DNA of 38,067 nucleotides from Acidobacteriota bacterium (lineage in GTDB: Bacteria > Acidobacteriota > Terriglobia > Terriglobales > Acidobacteriaceae), in contig JAEKKE010000077.1 in assembly GCA_019510535.1 (NCBI GenBank), positions 1 through 38,067 of the forward strand, read 5' to 3'. The notes below the pieces were generated by a model that saw only the letters and a list, made by a program, of their open reading frames with translations, was not told the DNA's origin and ran no database searches. Position 1 is the first letter of the stretch; every line of letters starts with the position of its first letter. The translations under genes and the position numbers were made by a program. Below, in pieces: positions 23,151 through 31,519 of the stretch.

Positions 23151-24235
23151 ATGCCACGTTTGCTGCTGCTGGGAGCGATCCTGTTTATGACGCCATGCCT
23201 TATGGCGCAGGCGACGAAGGCGGATGAGGTCATCCAAAAGGCGATCGCCGCCATGGGTGGCATCGAGAAGATCCATGCTCTCCACAGCCTTATCTATCGC
23301 GGGTTTCATTACGAAGGCAGCTATCAGCAGGAGTACGTGCAGACCAAGACGTCAAGCTCGGTAATGGTGCGCATGCGTCCGGGATTACGCCTCGTAGGGT
23401 GCAGACCGGAGATTCCTGGCTGCCACAGGCAGTGGAGCAGAATCGTCGAAGGCTTCGATGGCCTGCGCGGATGGGAGCTCAACTGGCCGAAGCAACGGCT
23501 GGTGCGCACCGTCAATAAGGCCGAACATGCCCTGCACTGCGGAGCCGCCTTCGACTATCTCTTCATCGACTACAAGGAACGAGGCTTCCATGCCGCCTAC
23601 CTCGGAACGCAGCACGTTCTTGGCATGGATGTCGAAACCATTCAGATTGACAGGCCGGATTGCGGATCGGGCATGCTCTACTACTTCGATCCGCAGACCT
23701 ATGACATTCGCATGACGCGGGCTAAGCTTCCGATTCACGCGCGTGGTGATGCCGTCGACACCGTCGCTGTTTATACGAAAAACCTGGAAGCGTGGAGTGG
23801 ACCTCCATCGAAGCAAATACGCTCAACGATCCTGGAATCTTTCAGGCGCCGGAGGTTCACCCCTCGGGAATAACAGCCGTTGTCCTGAAGATGCTGGAGC
23901 AGGCAAACCATGACACTCCGAGCCAGATGATGGCAACCTACATCGGCTTTCGTCATGGCGCCGAAGGCAAAGATGCCGACGTGGTCTATGACATGAACTG
24001 GCTAGGATACGAGCTTTTGAAGGTCGACAAATACAGCCACGCCTTACCCGTATTTCTTCAGATCGTGCGCGAGAATCCGCAATCAGCGGATGCCTACGAC
24101 AACCTCGGGGAAGCCTATCTCCAGAAGAAGGATCGCAAAAGTGCAATTGCCGCCTTCGAACAGGCTTTGAAGCTGGGAGCAAAAGGAGACGCCGTTCAGC
24201 AAAAGCTGGACCGCCTGCGCAAAGGAGAACGTTAG
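23151..24235 (+). pseudogene. Exported LolA-like/TPR protein, broken by an internal deletion
   Basis: Two adjacent frames look like one gene. The first starts at ATG 23151 (GGGAGA upstream) with a signal peptide (MPRLLLLGAILFMTPCLMAQA) and an exported-domain opening typical of acidobacterial proteins (DEVIQKAIAAMGGIEKIHALHSL). It is in frame through VAVYTKNLE at about 23790 and then runs into unrelated codons until 23873. The second frame, from about 23792 (VEWTSIEANTLNDPGIF), ends at 24235 after a TPR-like region (KYSHALPVFLQIVRENPQSADAYDNLGEAYLQKKDRKSA; Tyr/Ala/Leu pattern). The join lacks the 15-25 residues expected between these blocks, so a deletion rather than a one-base slip is likely. 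The function is unknown. Confidence 0.65.
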
Positions 24236-24319
24236 AAGATCAGTCGGTGACATCTCCCCGCAGCGCGATATCTATAATGACCGCACACGCCACCTTTGGC
24301 CACCAGAATGGAGAAGCCT

Positions 24320-24862
24320 GTGCGGAAACGACTGATACTGTCCTTGCTCTGCTTTACGATCGCGGCATTTGCCGGAACAGCAACGCAGGTCTACAACTAC
24401 CGTCTGAAGACGATCGATGGGGAGCCGACCTCGCTGGCGAAGTACAAGGGCAAGGTTCTATTGGTCGTGAATGTGGCAAGCGCATGCGGATTTACGCCGC
24501 AGTACACCGCACTGGAAGCCATCTACGAGAAGTACAAGGACAAGGGACTGGTTGTCGTTGGTGTTCCAGCCAACAACTTCGCTAACCAGGAGTCCGGTAC
24601 AGAGGCTGAGATCAAGACCTTCTGCAACCGCAAGTACCACGTAACCTTCCCGATGATGTCGAAGGTTTCGGTTGTCGGCGCCGATCAGACGCCGCTCTAT
24701 CACTATCTGACAGACAAGGCGGCAAATCCCGCTGTCGGTGGAGATATCAAATGGAACTTCACCAAGTTCCTGATCGCACGCAATGGGACACCGGTGAACC
24801 GCTTCGAGCCGGCAATCAAGCCGGACTCGCCGGAAGTGATCAAGCCATTGAGAATGAGCTGA
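24320..24862 (+). CDS. Exported glutathione peroxidase-family thiol peroxidase
   Basis: 180 residues. Reduces peroxides. Catalytic Cys56 in NVASACGFTPQY (Cys, not Sec), Gln90 in FANQESG and Trp145 in IKWNFTKF form the usual triad. The resolving cysteine of thioredoxin-dependent members is present (Cys102 in FCNRKYHVTFPM), while the PCNQF cysteine is replaced (GVPANNF). The N-terminus (VRKRLILSLLCFTIAAFAGTA) is a signal peptide, so it probably works in the periplasm. GTG 24320 is preferred because GGAG (24310-24313) lies 6 bases upstream; ATG 24308 would destroy that spacing. An independent terminator follows. Confidence 0.9.
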   Translation: MRKRLILSLLCFTIAAFAGTATQVYNYRLKTIDGEPTSLAKYKGKVLLVVNVASACGFTPQYTALEAIYEKYKDKGLVVVGVPANNFANQESGTEAEIKTFCNRKYHVTFPMMSKVSVVGADQTPLYHYLTDKAANPAVGGDIKWNFTKFLIARNGTPVNRFEPAIKPDSPEVIKPLRMS

Positions 24863-24890
24863 ACAGGAAGTAACCGATCTCACGTCAACA

Positions 24891-24920
24891 AAGGCGCCCA
24901 TTGCACTGGGCGCCTTTTTG
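24891..24920. terminator. Terminator after the glutathione peroxidase gene
   Basis: AAGGCGCCCA (24891-24900) pairs with TGGGCGCCTT (24907-24916) around TTGCAC, followed by TTTG. It stands between convergent genes. Confidence 0.85.
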
Positions 24921-24925
24921 TTTGC

Positions 24926-25591
24926 TCAGATGAGTTCTACTTCTTCCGGAAGCTCTCTCAACATAACGTCGATGCGTGGATCGTCCGCGCTCTGTCCATA
25001 GACATCGACATAGATATTCACCAGCCATTGCCGTAACTCTTCCCGCCGAATAGTACTGACCGCTGGAGCGAGGACCATCATCTCCATCGCCGGCGGCAGT
25101 GTCGCGATGACAGGCGGCATGATCCAGCTAAGGTTGCGCAGCTCGAGCGCTCCCAAGGCGCGATAGAAGTGTTTCCGCTTTGTGCGCAACGACTGATCCG
25201 GGCTCTTGACATTGTCAGATTCCACCTCAAGCAGAAGCGTTACCGGTGGGGCGTTAACCGCCCGGGCGGCGGCAAGGACAATCTGACCACCAATCCCCCG
25301 GCGACGTTGCGACGGCGCAACAGCCATGTACTCCAGCAGCGCCGCGGTGCCGCCGGAAAGTACACGCACAATCGCGAATCCGACTGTTACTTCATTCTCC
25401 GTTGCTAGAAGAAAATAGTACTGTTCCACAGCAAGCATGCGACGCAGTACCGCCACCGGTTTACGTTCGGAGCTTGGGAACGCCTCCTCATAGAGGCTGA
25501 GCAGATCGCTGAACTCCGCTTCAGAAGAGAGCTGAAGGCGCTTCAGCACGAGTCCTGAAGGCTTCGTTTCCGCAACGAGCGATCCAACCAT
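24926..25591 (-). CDS. GNAT-family N-acetyltransferase
   Basis: 221 residues with one GNAT domain. The acetyl-CoA-binding motif A is MAVAPSQRRRGIGGQI (Q/R-x-x-G-x-G at residues 95-102), preceded by the strand GFAIVRVLSGGTAALLEY. Substrate is unknown; the C-terminal half (about 110-221) has no feature I can place. The nearest acceptable start is ATG 25591 without a clear ribosome site. It converges with the glutathione peroxidase gene. Confidence 0.8.
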   Translation of the reverse strand: MVGSLVAETKPSGLVLKRLQLSSEAEFSDLLSLYEEAFPSSERKPVAVLRRMLAVEQYYFLLATENEVTVGFAIVRVLSGGTAALLEYMAVAPSQRRRGIGGQIVLAAARAVNAPPVTLLLEVESDNVKSPDQSLRTKRKHFYRALGALELRNLSWIMPPVIATLPPAMEMMVLAPAVSTIRREELRQWLVNIYVDVYGQSADDPRIDVMLRELPEEVELI

Positions 25592-25671
25592 GCTTTATTT
25601 ATAGCTTCACTGGGCTCCCTTGTGGCGCTTGCTGCTATGTCGACAAATTCGGACGCTGTACGCTCTCGTTG

Positions 25672-25852
25672 CCCCATTCTTCGCGGTTTTACCGCGAAGG
25701 GTGGGGTATCGCGCTTTGCGCGACCGTATTTCCAGCTCTCTAACGACAGCTCCAAAAAGATTGTTTCCCTGCTTGGGAAAGTAAAGACCGGGCCCATGTC
25801 CCCGAGGGACACCACCCCAACGAACAAGTTCGTTGGGAACCCCGGACATGGG
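25672..25852. repeat. Two palindromic intergenic repeat units (family 3)
   Basis: The 381-base gap 25592-25972 contains no gene. Unit a: 25672-25687 pairs with 25691-25706 (two wobbles) around TTT. Unit b: CCCATGTCC (25793-25801) pairs with GGACATGGG (25844-25852), enclosing a perfect inner stem CCCAACGAAC (25816-25825)/GTTCGTTGGG (25828-25837). The GGGTGCCCC-type edge of unit b also occurs at 233-243 by the first gene. No transposase or coding potential is visible. Confidence 0.65.
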
Positions 25853-25926
25853 GCACCCAGTGCATGGGCTAGACCGACTCATCGGTACCCCCCGTTAGTG
25901 CCTTTAGGAGGCACCTGCAAAGCACA

Positions 25927-25951
25927 AAGGCCGCACAGAATGTGCGGCCTT
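25927..25951. terminator. Terminator after the second M1-like peptidase
   Basis: AAGGCCGCACA (25927-25937) pairs perfectly with TGTGCGGCCTT (25941-25951) around GAA. It lies 21 bases past the stop of the leftward peptidase gene. The U-tract is short in both directions. Confidence 0.72.
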
Positions 25952-25972
25952 GTCTTTAGAAGACAACAACGA

Positions 25973-28012
25973 CTACGGCTTCGCCGTATTATTCGCCCGG
26001 TCTCCATCAGGAATCCGATGTTCCGGATCGATCGTGACCTCGGCGATCTTCTTCGTCGTTGGCAGAGGCATGTTGTACGTCGCTTTCTGCATCCACGTCT
26101 CCGCCGGCAGCTTGATCTTCAGGTCCGTCCCGTCGTCGTACTTCACCTGCACCCACACGGGCAGAACCAACTGTCCGTTCTGCTCCATGGTGACATGGGC
26201 CCCTTTAGAAGGATCAGCCGGATCGTTGTACTTCAGATCTTTCGCTGCCATATCCATCGTCCAGTTGTTCTCATACCAACCCCGCCAGAAGTAGCTGAGG
26301 TCTTCACCGCCCTCACTCTCCATCTCGCGGAAGAAGTCTGATGGCGTGGGATGCTTGAACGCCCAGTCGTTGATGTACTTGCGGAATGCGCGATCGAAGA
26401 CCTGATGGCCGAGGATCTCTTCGCGCAACAGATAGAGTCCCTCTGCCGACTTGAAGTAGGTGATGGGATGGCGATACTTCTCGCGGATGGCGTCAGAGCG
26501 CATCAGGATGGGCGGAGCCTCCGGATCAGCATTGACCTTGGCGATCTCGTCTGCCGGATATCCGCCGCCGGGAGCATATTCGCCATCGCGCTTCGGACCC
26601 CAGACGCCATGGTTGAACTGGTCAGACTCGTAGATATCGATGAAGGTATTGAAGCCCTCATCCATCCAGGCCTCGCGGCGCTCGTTGGACTGCACCACCA
26701 TCGGAAACCAGGTATGACCGATCTCATGAGCGGTAACGACGAAGAGGCCCTTGCTCTTGGAACGGATACCGTCAAAGACCAGGCCGGGATACTCCATTCC
26801 GGAAGAGAAGCCGGCAACGTTGATACCCGCTGGATATGGGTAGACGTACCAGTCCTGCGAGAAGTGCTCGACGGCATCCTTCAGATACTCGGTGCAACGG
26901 CCCCATCCATCGTCACCGGCGGCCTCTGCGGGATAAAAACTCTCCGCCAGCGAGGTCTTACCGCCAGGAAGGTTGATCTTCGCAGCATCCCAGATGAACG
27001 AAGGCGATGCAGAGAAGACAGCATCACGGGTGTGGTCCATGTGATAGTGCCAGGTGAGCGTGCCATCCTTCTTCGGCCGGCTGGCTGGATCGTGCACCTC
27101 TTCCTGTGTGCGGATGAAGATCGTCTTGTCGCTTGTTGCAGCCTGCTTCAGGCGATCCTGTTGCGTCTTGGTGAGCACTTCCGCGCCGTTCACCAGATAA
27201 CCGGTCCCGGCGACCAGATAGTTCGAGGGCACGGTGACGTAGAAGTCATAATTGCCGAACTCGGTATAGAACTCATTGCCGAGGAAGGGCTGCGTGTCCC
27301 AGCCATGGATGTCGTCATAGACAGCCATCCGTGGATACCACTGCGCGATGTCGTAGATCGGCCCGTCCTTCACATCGTCAACCGAGGTGCGTCCACCCCA
27401 GATGCCCGGCACTGTGTAGTGGTACTTGATCAGGATCTTGATGCTGCTTCCATGCGGCAGCGGTGTAGGCAGATCGATCCGTGCCCGGGTGTCGCTGATC
27501 GCATACTCAGCCTTTACCGCCTTGGCGCCCTTCGCCGTAGAGAGCAGCTCCATCGACTCGAAGACGGTGCCGTCAGTGTTGATACTCTCCGGCCGCTGCC
27601 GGCTACCGCCGGAGAAAGCACGCGAACGGGCATCGGCACGATACGTGTTCTGCTCTACCTGCAGCCATAGGCTATTGAGCGCCACCGGGCTGTTGTTGGT
27701 ATAGGTGATGGTCTCGATATTCGAGAGCGTCTTCGTCCCCGGATCGATGGTCGCGTGCATCTCGTAGTCAGCCGAGTTCTGCCAGTACGCCGGGGTCGGT
27801 GCGCCATCGGCGCCACGATAGCTCGTAACCGGCTGCGGCATGGCATAAGGCGCAAAGGTCTTCAACGGATCGTAGGTGGCGGAACGTCCGCCGGTATCCG
27901 GAATCTGCGGACGGCGGCCTTGCCCCTGGGGCGGCTGAGCGGCCATCATGGCAGCGGAAACAAGAAACGTGGCGACGAGAAAGGCGCGGCGCATAGCACA
28001 CACGTGCGTCAT
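25973..28012 (-). CDS. Exported M1 family metallopeptidase
   Basis: 679 residues with a signal peptide (MRRAFLVATFLVSAAMMA, starting at residue 7). The zinc motif HEIGH is at 429-433, Glu452 in WMDEGFNTF is the third ligand and GMEYPG at about 405-410 takes the place of GAMEN. It is shorter than and unlike the aminopeptidase at 4568, lacking the ERAP1-like helical domain. Start ATG 28012 has AGGAG 5 bases upstream; an ATG six codons later is possible. Substrate is not known, but an exported broad aminopeptidase is likely. A terminator follows, and the gene-free 396 bases upstream (28013-28408) hold its promoter region and a repeat cluster. Confidence 0.9.
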   Translation of the reverse strand: MTHVCAMRRAFLVATFLVSAAMMAAQPPQGQGRRPQIPDTGGRSATYDPLKTFAPYAMPQPVTSYRGADGAPTPAYWQNSADYEMHATIDPGTKTLSNIETITYTNNSPVALNSLWLQVEQNTYRADARSRAFSGGSRQRPESINTDGTVFESMELLSTAKGAKAVKAEYAISDTRARIDLPTPLPHGSSIKILIKYHYTVPGIWGGRTSVDDVKDGPIYDIAQWYPRMAVYDDIHGWDTQPFLGNEFYTEFGNYDFYVTVPSNYLVAGTGYLVNGAEVLTKTQQDRLKQAATSDKTIFIRTQEEVHDPASRPKKDGTLTWHYHMDHTRDAVFSASPSFIWDAAKINLPGGKTSLAESFYPAEAAGDDGWGRCTEYLKDAVEHFSQDWYVYPYPAGINVAGFSSGMEYPGLVFDGIRSKSKGLFVVTAHEIGHTWFPMVVQSNERREAWMDEGFNTFIDIYESDQFNHGVWGPKRDGEYAPGGGYPADEIAKVNADPEAPPILMRSDAIREKYRHPITYFKSAEGLYLLREEILGHQVFDRAFRKYINDWAFKHPTPSDFFREMESEGGEDLSYFWRGWYENNWTMDMAAKDLKYNDPADPSKGAHVTMEQNGQLVLPVWVQVKYDDGTDLKIKLPAETWMQKATYNMPLPTTKKIAEVTIDPEHRIPDGDRANNTAKP

Positions 28013-28220
28013 GAAATCTCCTGAATCAGAGGTGGCGGTGCGGATTGGGCAGACGAAGGCGCGCGAGTTTTTCCCGCGGGGATCGGGGAGCCGATGGACC
28101 TTCTTTTGCACGTGATGAGAAGACGTCTGGAACGCCGAAAAGGACGCAGCAGCATGATGGATCACCCTTAGCAGAGAAGCCGTTCCTCCTCTGTGTTTCA
28201 CACCAACTAGCAACCGGTTT

Positions 28221-28258
28221 GGGAATCCCTACACCGCATCTACAGGAGAGATGCTCTA
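28221..28258. repeat. Half copy of the family-1 element
   Basis: Matches the right half of copy C (GGAATCCCTACAC, then CTACAGGAGAGATGCTCTA) and directly abuts that full copy, sharing its terminal TA at 28257-28258. This looks like a second insertion at the end of a first one, followed by loss of the left half. Confidence 0.7.
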
Positions 28259-28372
28259 GAGCATTTCTCCTGTTGCTGGGTAGCCCGGAAGGGGAGTACA
28301 GCGGCGTTTTCATTGCGGAAAACGCCCATCGATACGGAATCCCTACACTACACCTAGAGGAGAAATGCTCTA
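28257..28372. repeat. Family-1 palindromic element (copy C)
   Basis: 116 bp, with ends TAGAGCATTTCTCCTGT and GGAGAAATGCTCTA and inner arms GGCGTTTTC/GAAAACGCC around ATTGCG. Same orientation as copies A and B. The compensating change in both outer arms (TTCTCC against GGAGAA, where other copies have TTTTCC against GGAAAA) indicates the stem is kept paired. It lies between the M1-like peptidase promoter region and the mug gene, 36 bases from the mug stop. Confidence 0.85.
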
Positions 28373-28408
28373 TCGGAATGACAGAACAGCTCGTCGAGTA
28401 TGAATGCT

Positions 28409-29008
28409 CTAGAGGGCCTCACGAAGTTCGCGATAGGCGGAGACAAGTGCGTTTAGCGAAAACGCCCGGTTCAGGCCGCTGGGATTGGGTAACACCCACA
28501 CCGTGGAGCCGGCAAAGCTGAATGACTGCCGTGCCCATGCAACCGTGGGCTTACGAACGATGGCGCTGATGGCAGGTTTTCCAAGGAATGCGATCACTCG
28601 TGGACGGTAGCACAAAAGTTTCCGCTCCAGCTCCGCGCCGGCGGCTCGCAATTCGCGCGGCGACAGGTCACCGGCGCTAACGGTGGGACGGGCTACCGCG
28701 GCGGTGATGCCATAACCGTATTGCAGCAGAGCGCGGTCCTGCGTCGCAGGGATGAGATGTGGCGTGAAGCCTGCGAGATGAAGCGTCCGCCAGAAGCGGT
28801 TGCTGGGATTGGAGAAGTGATGACCAGCGAGAGCGGCACTCAGAGCAGGATTGATGCCGCAGAACACAGTATCAAGATTCTCCGCCAGGATATCGGGGAG
28901 ATGGGGTGCAGTTTCCGTTGCCGCAGGAAGGTTTGCCAAGCTTTGACTGTATCGCAGACGCAAAGATCCGGATGCTGCAGAAATCGGCTTCGTCAATTTC
29001 TGATGCAA
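28409..29008 (-). CDS. mug: G/U mismatch-specific DNA glycosylase (Mug type)
   Basis: 199 residues. Removes uracil (and possibly ethenocytosine) opposite guanine. The water-activating motif GINPA (51-55) and the wedge motif NPSGLNR (175-181) match Mug, and the stretch FSNPSNRFWRTLHLAGF and the C-terminal AYRELREAL parallel the E. coli protein. No ATG is available: TTG 29008 is used here as the longest start and is uncertain, with no good ribosome site. The stop TAG (28409-28411) reads on as TAGAGCATT, the same terminal sequence as the family-1 elements, though only a stub of an element is present. Confidence 0.88.
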   Translation of the reverse strand: MHQKLTKPISAASGSLRLRYSQSLANLPAATETAPHLPDILAENLDTVFCGINPALSAALAGHHFSNPSNRFWRTLHLAGFTPHLIPATQDRALLQYGYGITAAVARPTVSAGDLSPRELRAAGAELERKLLCYRPRVIAFLGKPAISAIVRKPTVAWARQSFSFAGSTVWVLPNPSGLNRAFSLNALVSAYRELREAL

Positions 29009-29170
29009 ATCAAAGTATCCAGATGACTCCTGCCGCCTGATCGAGCATCCATGAGTTCAGATGCCGTTTTACGCCTCATAAAGAGAGCGTCCCCGATGCG
29101 CCGCGCTGTCACTGGATCGCGGAACACTTCACCCTCTCAAACACGAACATTGCACTGGAGGTGAGTATCG

Positions 29171-30040
29171 ATGCCCAACTTACGAGATGTCTTAACCCAG
29201 GCGTCGCAAAATGGAGTAGCAGTCGGCCACTTCAATATCGCTGACTTCTCCCTCTTGAAGGCGGTCTTCGCTGCTGCCTATGAATTGAAGGTTCCCGTCA
29301 TTGTGGGCGCTTCCGAAGGCGAGCGAAAATTCCTCGGTGCTCGCCAACTTGCCGCTCTGGTCCGCAGCCTGCGCGAAGAGTTTGACTTCCCCATCTTTCT
29401 CAACGCCGATCATACGCATACCCTTGCGAGCGCTGTCGAAGCTGCAAAGGCCGGGTATGACGCCATCGTTTTCGATCTCTCCGCATTGCCTCTCGATGAG
29501 AATGCCCGGCAGACCAAAGCGGCCGTCGAGGCGCTGAAAGCGATCAACCCCTCCATCCTGATCGAAGGAGAGATCGGTGATATCGGCACCGGCTCTGAGA
29601 TTCATGATGACGTTCCTGATCTATCGAAAGGCCTTACCGATCCGGAAGAGGCGAAACGCTATTTCGCTGCAAGCAACATCGACATCCTGTCGCCAGCTGT
29701 AGGCAATATGCACGGCATGGTCAAAAGCATGGTGCAGGGCAAAACCAAAAAGCGTCTGGACCTCGCCCGCATCGCAAAGATCAAAAGTGCGACCGGAGCC
29801 CTGCTCACCTTGCACGGAGCCTCCGGAACCGATGATGACGACATGCGCAAAGCCATCGACGCCGGAATCAACATCATCCACATCAATACGGAGCTGCGTA
29901 TCGCCTGGCGGCAGGGGCTCGACGCGAGCCTGACAAAACATCCGCAGGAGGTCGTTCCCTACAAGATTCTTCCGGCAGCGATCGATGCCATCAAAGAGGT
30001 GGCGGCATCACGTCTGAAGCTCTTCAACAAGCTGGCCTGA
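29171..30040 (+). CDS. Class II ketose-bisphosphate aldolase
   Basis: 289 residues, close to FbaA/GatY-type zinc aldolases that cleave fructose or tagatose 1,6-bisphosphate. Catalytic/metal residues fit Asp80-His81 (LNADHTHT), the acid pair in EGEIG (132-136), His181 in GNMHG and His215 in LHGASG. NTELRIAW closes the phosphate site. GGAGGTGA lies 6 bases before ATG 29171, an excellent ribosome site. Fructose versus tagatose specificity cannot be settled by eye. It stands as a single gene convergent with the serine hydrolase. Confidence 0.88.
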   Translation: MPNLRDVLTQASQNGVAVGHFNIADFSLLKAVFAAAYELKVPVIVGASEGERKFLGARQLAALVRSLREEFDFPIFLNADHTHTLASAVEAAKAGYDAIVFDLSALPLDENARQTKAAVEALKAINPSILIEGEIGDIGTGSEIHDDVPDLSKGLTDPEEAKRYFAASNIDILSPAVGNMHGMVKSMVQGKTKKRLDLARIAKIKSATGALLTLHGASGTDDDDMRKAIDAGINIIHINTELRIAWRQGLDASLTKHPQEVVPYKILPAAIDAIKEVAASRLKLFNKLA

Positions 30041-30082
30041 CATGCGGCAGGCTGAATAAACGATTCGTCCCACGTTGAACCC

Positions 30083-31384
30083 TTATTGCCGTGGGTGCTT
30101 CTTCAGTTTCTCCAGCTTCTCCGCTTCCTTACGCACCCAGCTCTTCTTCTGCGGCTTCGGAGGAGGAGGCGGAGCAAGCTCCGGATGCTCATTCATCTGT
30201 TGCATGCGGATTCGTTCTGGCGTGTAGCCTTCCCACTCCCACGGCGTCACCGTATCGCCCAGCAACTTCTCCAGCAATGGCTTGAAGGCAAACTCGCCGT
30301 TTTCGCTGTTGGTCAGCATGATCATGCAGTCTTCCGTTTTCTCGAAGCAGATCACGTAGTTCTGCGCGCCGTCACCGTGACCCTCTTTGAAGAAGGCCCG
30401 GCCATACTTCGTATTCGTCAGCAAGCCCCATCCCAGGCCATATGCCAGACCTACCTGCATCGGCTCTTCCGAGGTGTCCTCTGCAAGTGTTGGGAACTGA
30501 TGCGCCGTATGGATCTGGACCTGCGGGGAAAGCATCTGTGCCTGCATTGGTCCGCTGAGTAGCTTGCCGGCCAGAAGCGCCTGGGTGAACTTCACCAGGT
30601 CATTGATGTTGGTATCCATCGAGCCCGCGGCACGCGGATTGTTGCGATGCGCATGCGCGACGAGCTTACTGTCAGGGGTGTATCCATCAGCCACATCCGG
30701 AGCAAAGCTATCCTTCCAGCTCATACCGGTGCGTGTCATGCCGAGCGGGATAAACAGGCGCTCCTCCATTAGCTCGCGCAGGCTGCGGCCCGTTTTTTGC
30801 TCGATGGTGAACTGCAACAGGTTCAACCCTTCACCCGAATAGGCAAAGCGCGTCCCCGGGTTGTGGTGGATATGCAGTTTATGATCCGGTTCCAGCGCGG
30901 TAAAGTTAGCAAACCCTGCCGTATGCGATAACAGATGCCGCGGCGTGATCTTTTGCCAGCGGGGATCGTCCGCAAGATCTTTGTACTTCTCATACTCCGG
31001 TAGCGGCTTCGGAAGATAGGTGGCGATGGGCGTATCCAGATCGATCTCATGCGCCTGCACCATCTGCATGACGAAGGTCGCAAAGACACTCTTGGTGATG
31101 GAGGCCGCCCACATCACCGTATCGTTGTCCATGGCCTGCTTCTGTGCCACGTTTCTTAGGCCGAAGCTCTCCACCCATACGGGCCTGCCATGGTTGAGAA
31201 TGGCGATCTGTGCGCCGGGAATATTCCCTGTGGCAAGCGTCGTACGCACCATCGTCTCCGCCTGCGTTGTGGTGAGCGTCGTACCATCCAGGCGATGGAT
31301 GGCGCTCTGCGCTGGAGATGCCAACGGGGCTGCAAGGATGGCAGCCCCGAGAAAACTACGGCAGACGACTAATTCGAATCGCAT
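30083..31384 (-). CDS. Exported serine hydrolase, class C beta-lactamase-like
   Basis: 433 residues: signal peptide (about 1-26, ending SPAQS), then a penicillin-binding transpeptidase-like fold. Nucleophile motif SITK is at 95-98, second motif YSG at 182-184 and the third-motif equivalent is HGDG in KEGHGDGAQNYV. This set is typical of EstB-like esterases/peptidases rather than true beta-lactamases. A Pro/Lys-rich tail follows (PPPPPKPQKKSWVRKEAEKL). Start 31384 has no strong ribosome site. The repeat at 31405 separates it from the upstream DUF4097-like gene; without that repeat the gap would be about 18 bases, so it was probably the last gene of the sigma-factor operon. Confidence 0.85.
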   Translation of the reverse strand: MRFELVVCRSFLGAAILAAPLASPAQSAIHRLDGTTLTTTQAETMVRTTLATGNIPGAQIAILNHGRPVWVESFGLRNVAQKQAMDNDTVMWAASITKSVFATFVMQMVQAHEIDLDTPIATYLPKPLPEYEKYKDLADDPRWQKITPRHLLSHTAGFANFTALEPDHKLHIHHNPGTRFAYSGEGLNLLQFTIEQKTGRSLRELMEERLFIPLGMTRTGMSWKDSFAPDVADGYTPDSKLVAHAHRNNPRAAGSMDTNINDLVKFTQALLAGKLLSGPMQAQMLSPQVQIHTAHQFPTLAEDTSEEPMQVGLAYGLGWGLLTNTKYGRAFFKEGHGDGAQNYVICFEKTEDCMIMLTNSENGEFAFKPLLEKLLGDTVTPWEWEGYTPERIRMQQMNEHPELAPPPPPKPQKKSWVRKEAEKLEKLKKHPRQ

Positions 31385-31404
31385 CGACCCGGACTCGTTT
31401 CCTT

Positions 31405-31519
31405 GGAGTATTTTCCCTGTAGGTATAGTGTAGGGCTTCCGCATCTATGGGCGTTTTCCGTAATGAAAACGCCGCTGCACTCCTCTTTCGGGATACCCAC
31501 CAACAGGGAAAATGCTCTA
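31405..31519. repeat. Family-1 palindromic element (copy D), supplies the DUF4097-like gene stop codon
   Basis: 115 bp in the opposite orientation to copies A-C: outer arms TATTTTCCCTGT and ACAGGGAAAATGC, and inner GGCGTTTTC and GAAAACGCC. Its right end GCTCTA forms the TAG stop of the DUF4097-like gene (31517-31519). Deleting it with one dinucleotide rebuilds TTT-TAA and an 18-base gap to the serine hydrolase. Confidence 0.85.

Noticed and set aside
30083..31384. Calling the serine hydrolase a beta-lactamase resistance gene
   Set aside because: The SITK and YSG motifs and HGDG in place of KTG fit EstB-like hydrolases of the same fold, and nothing indicates antibiotic hydrolysis.
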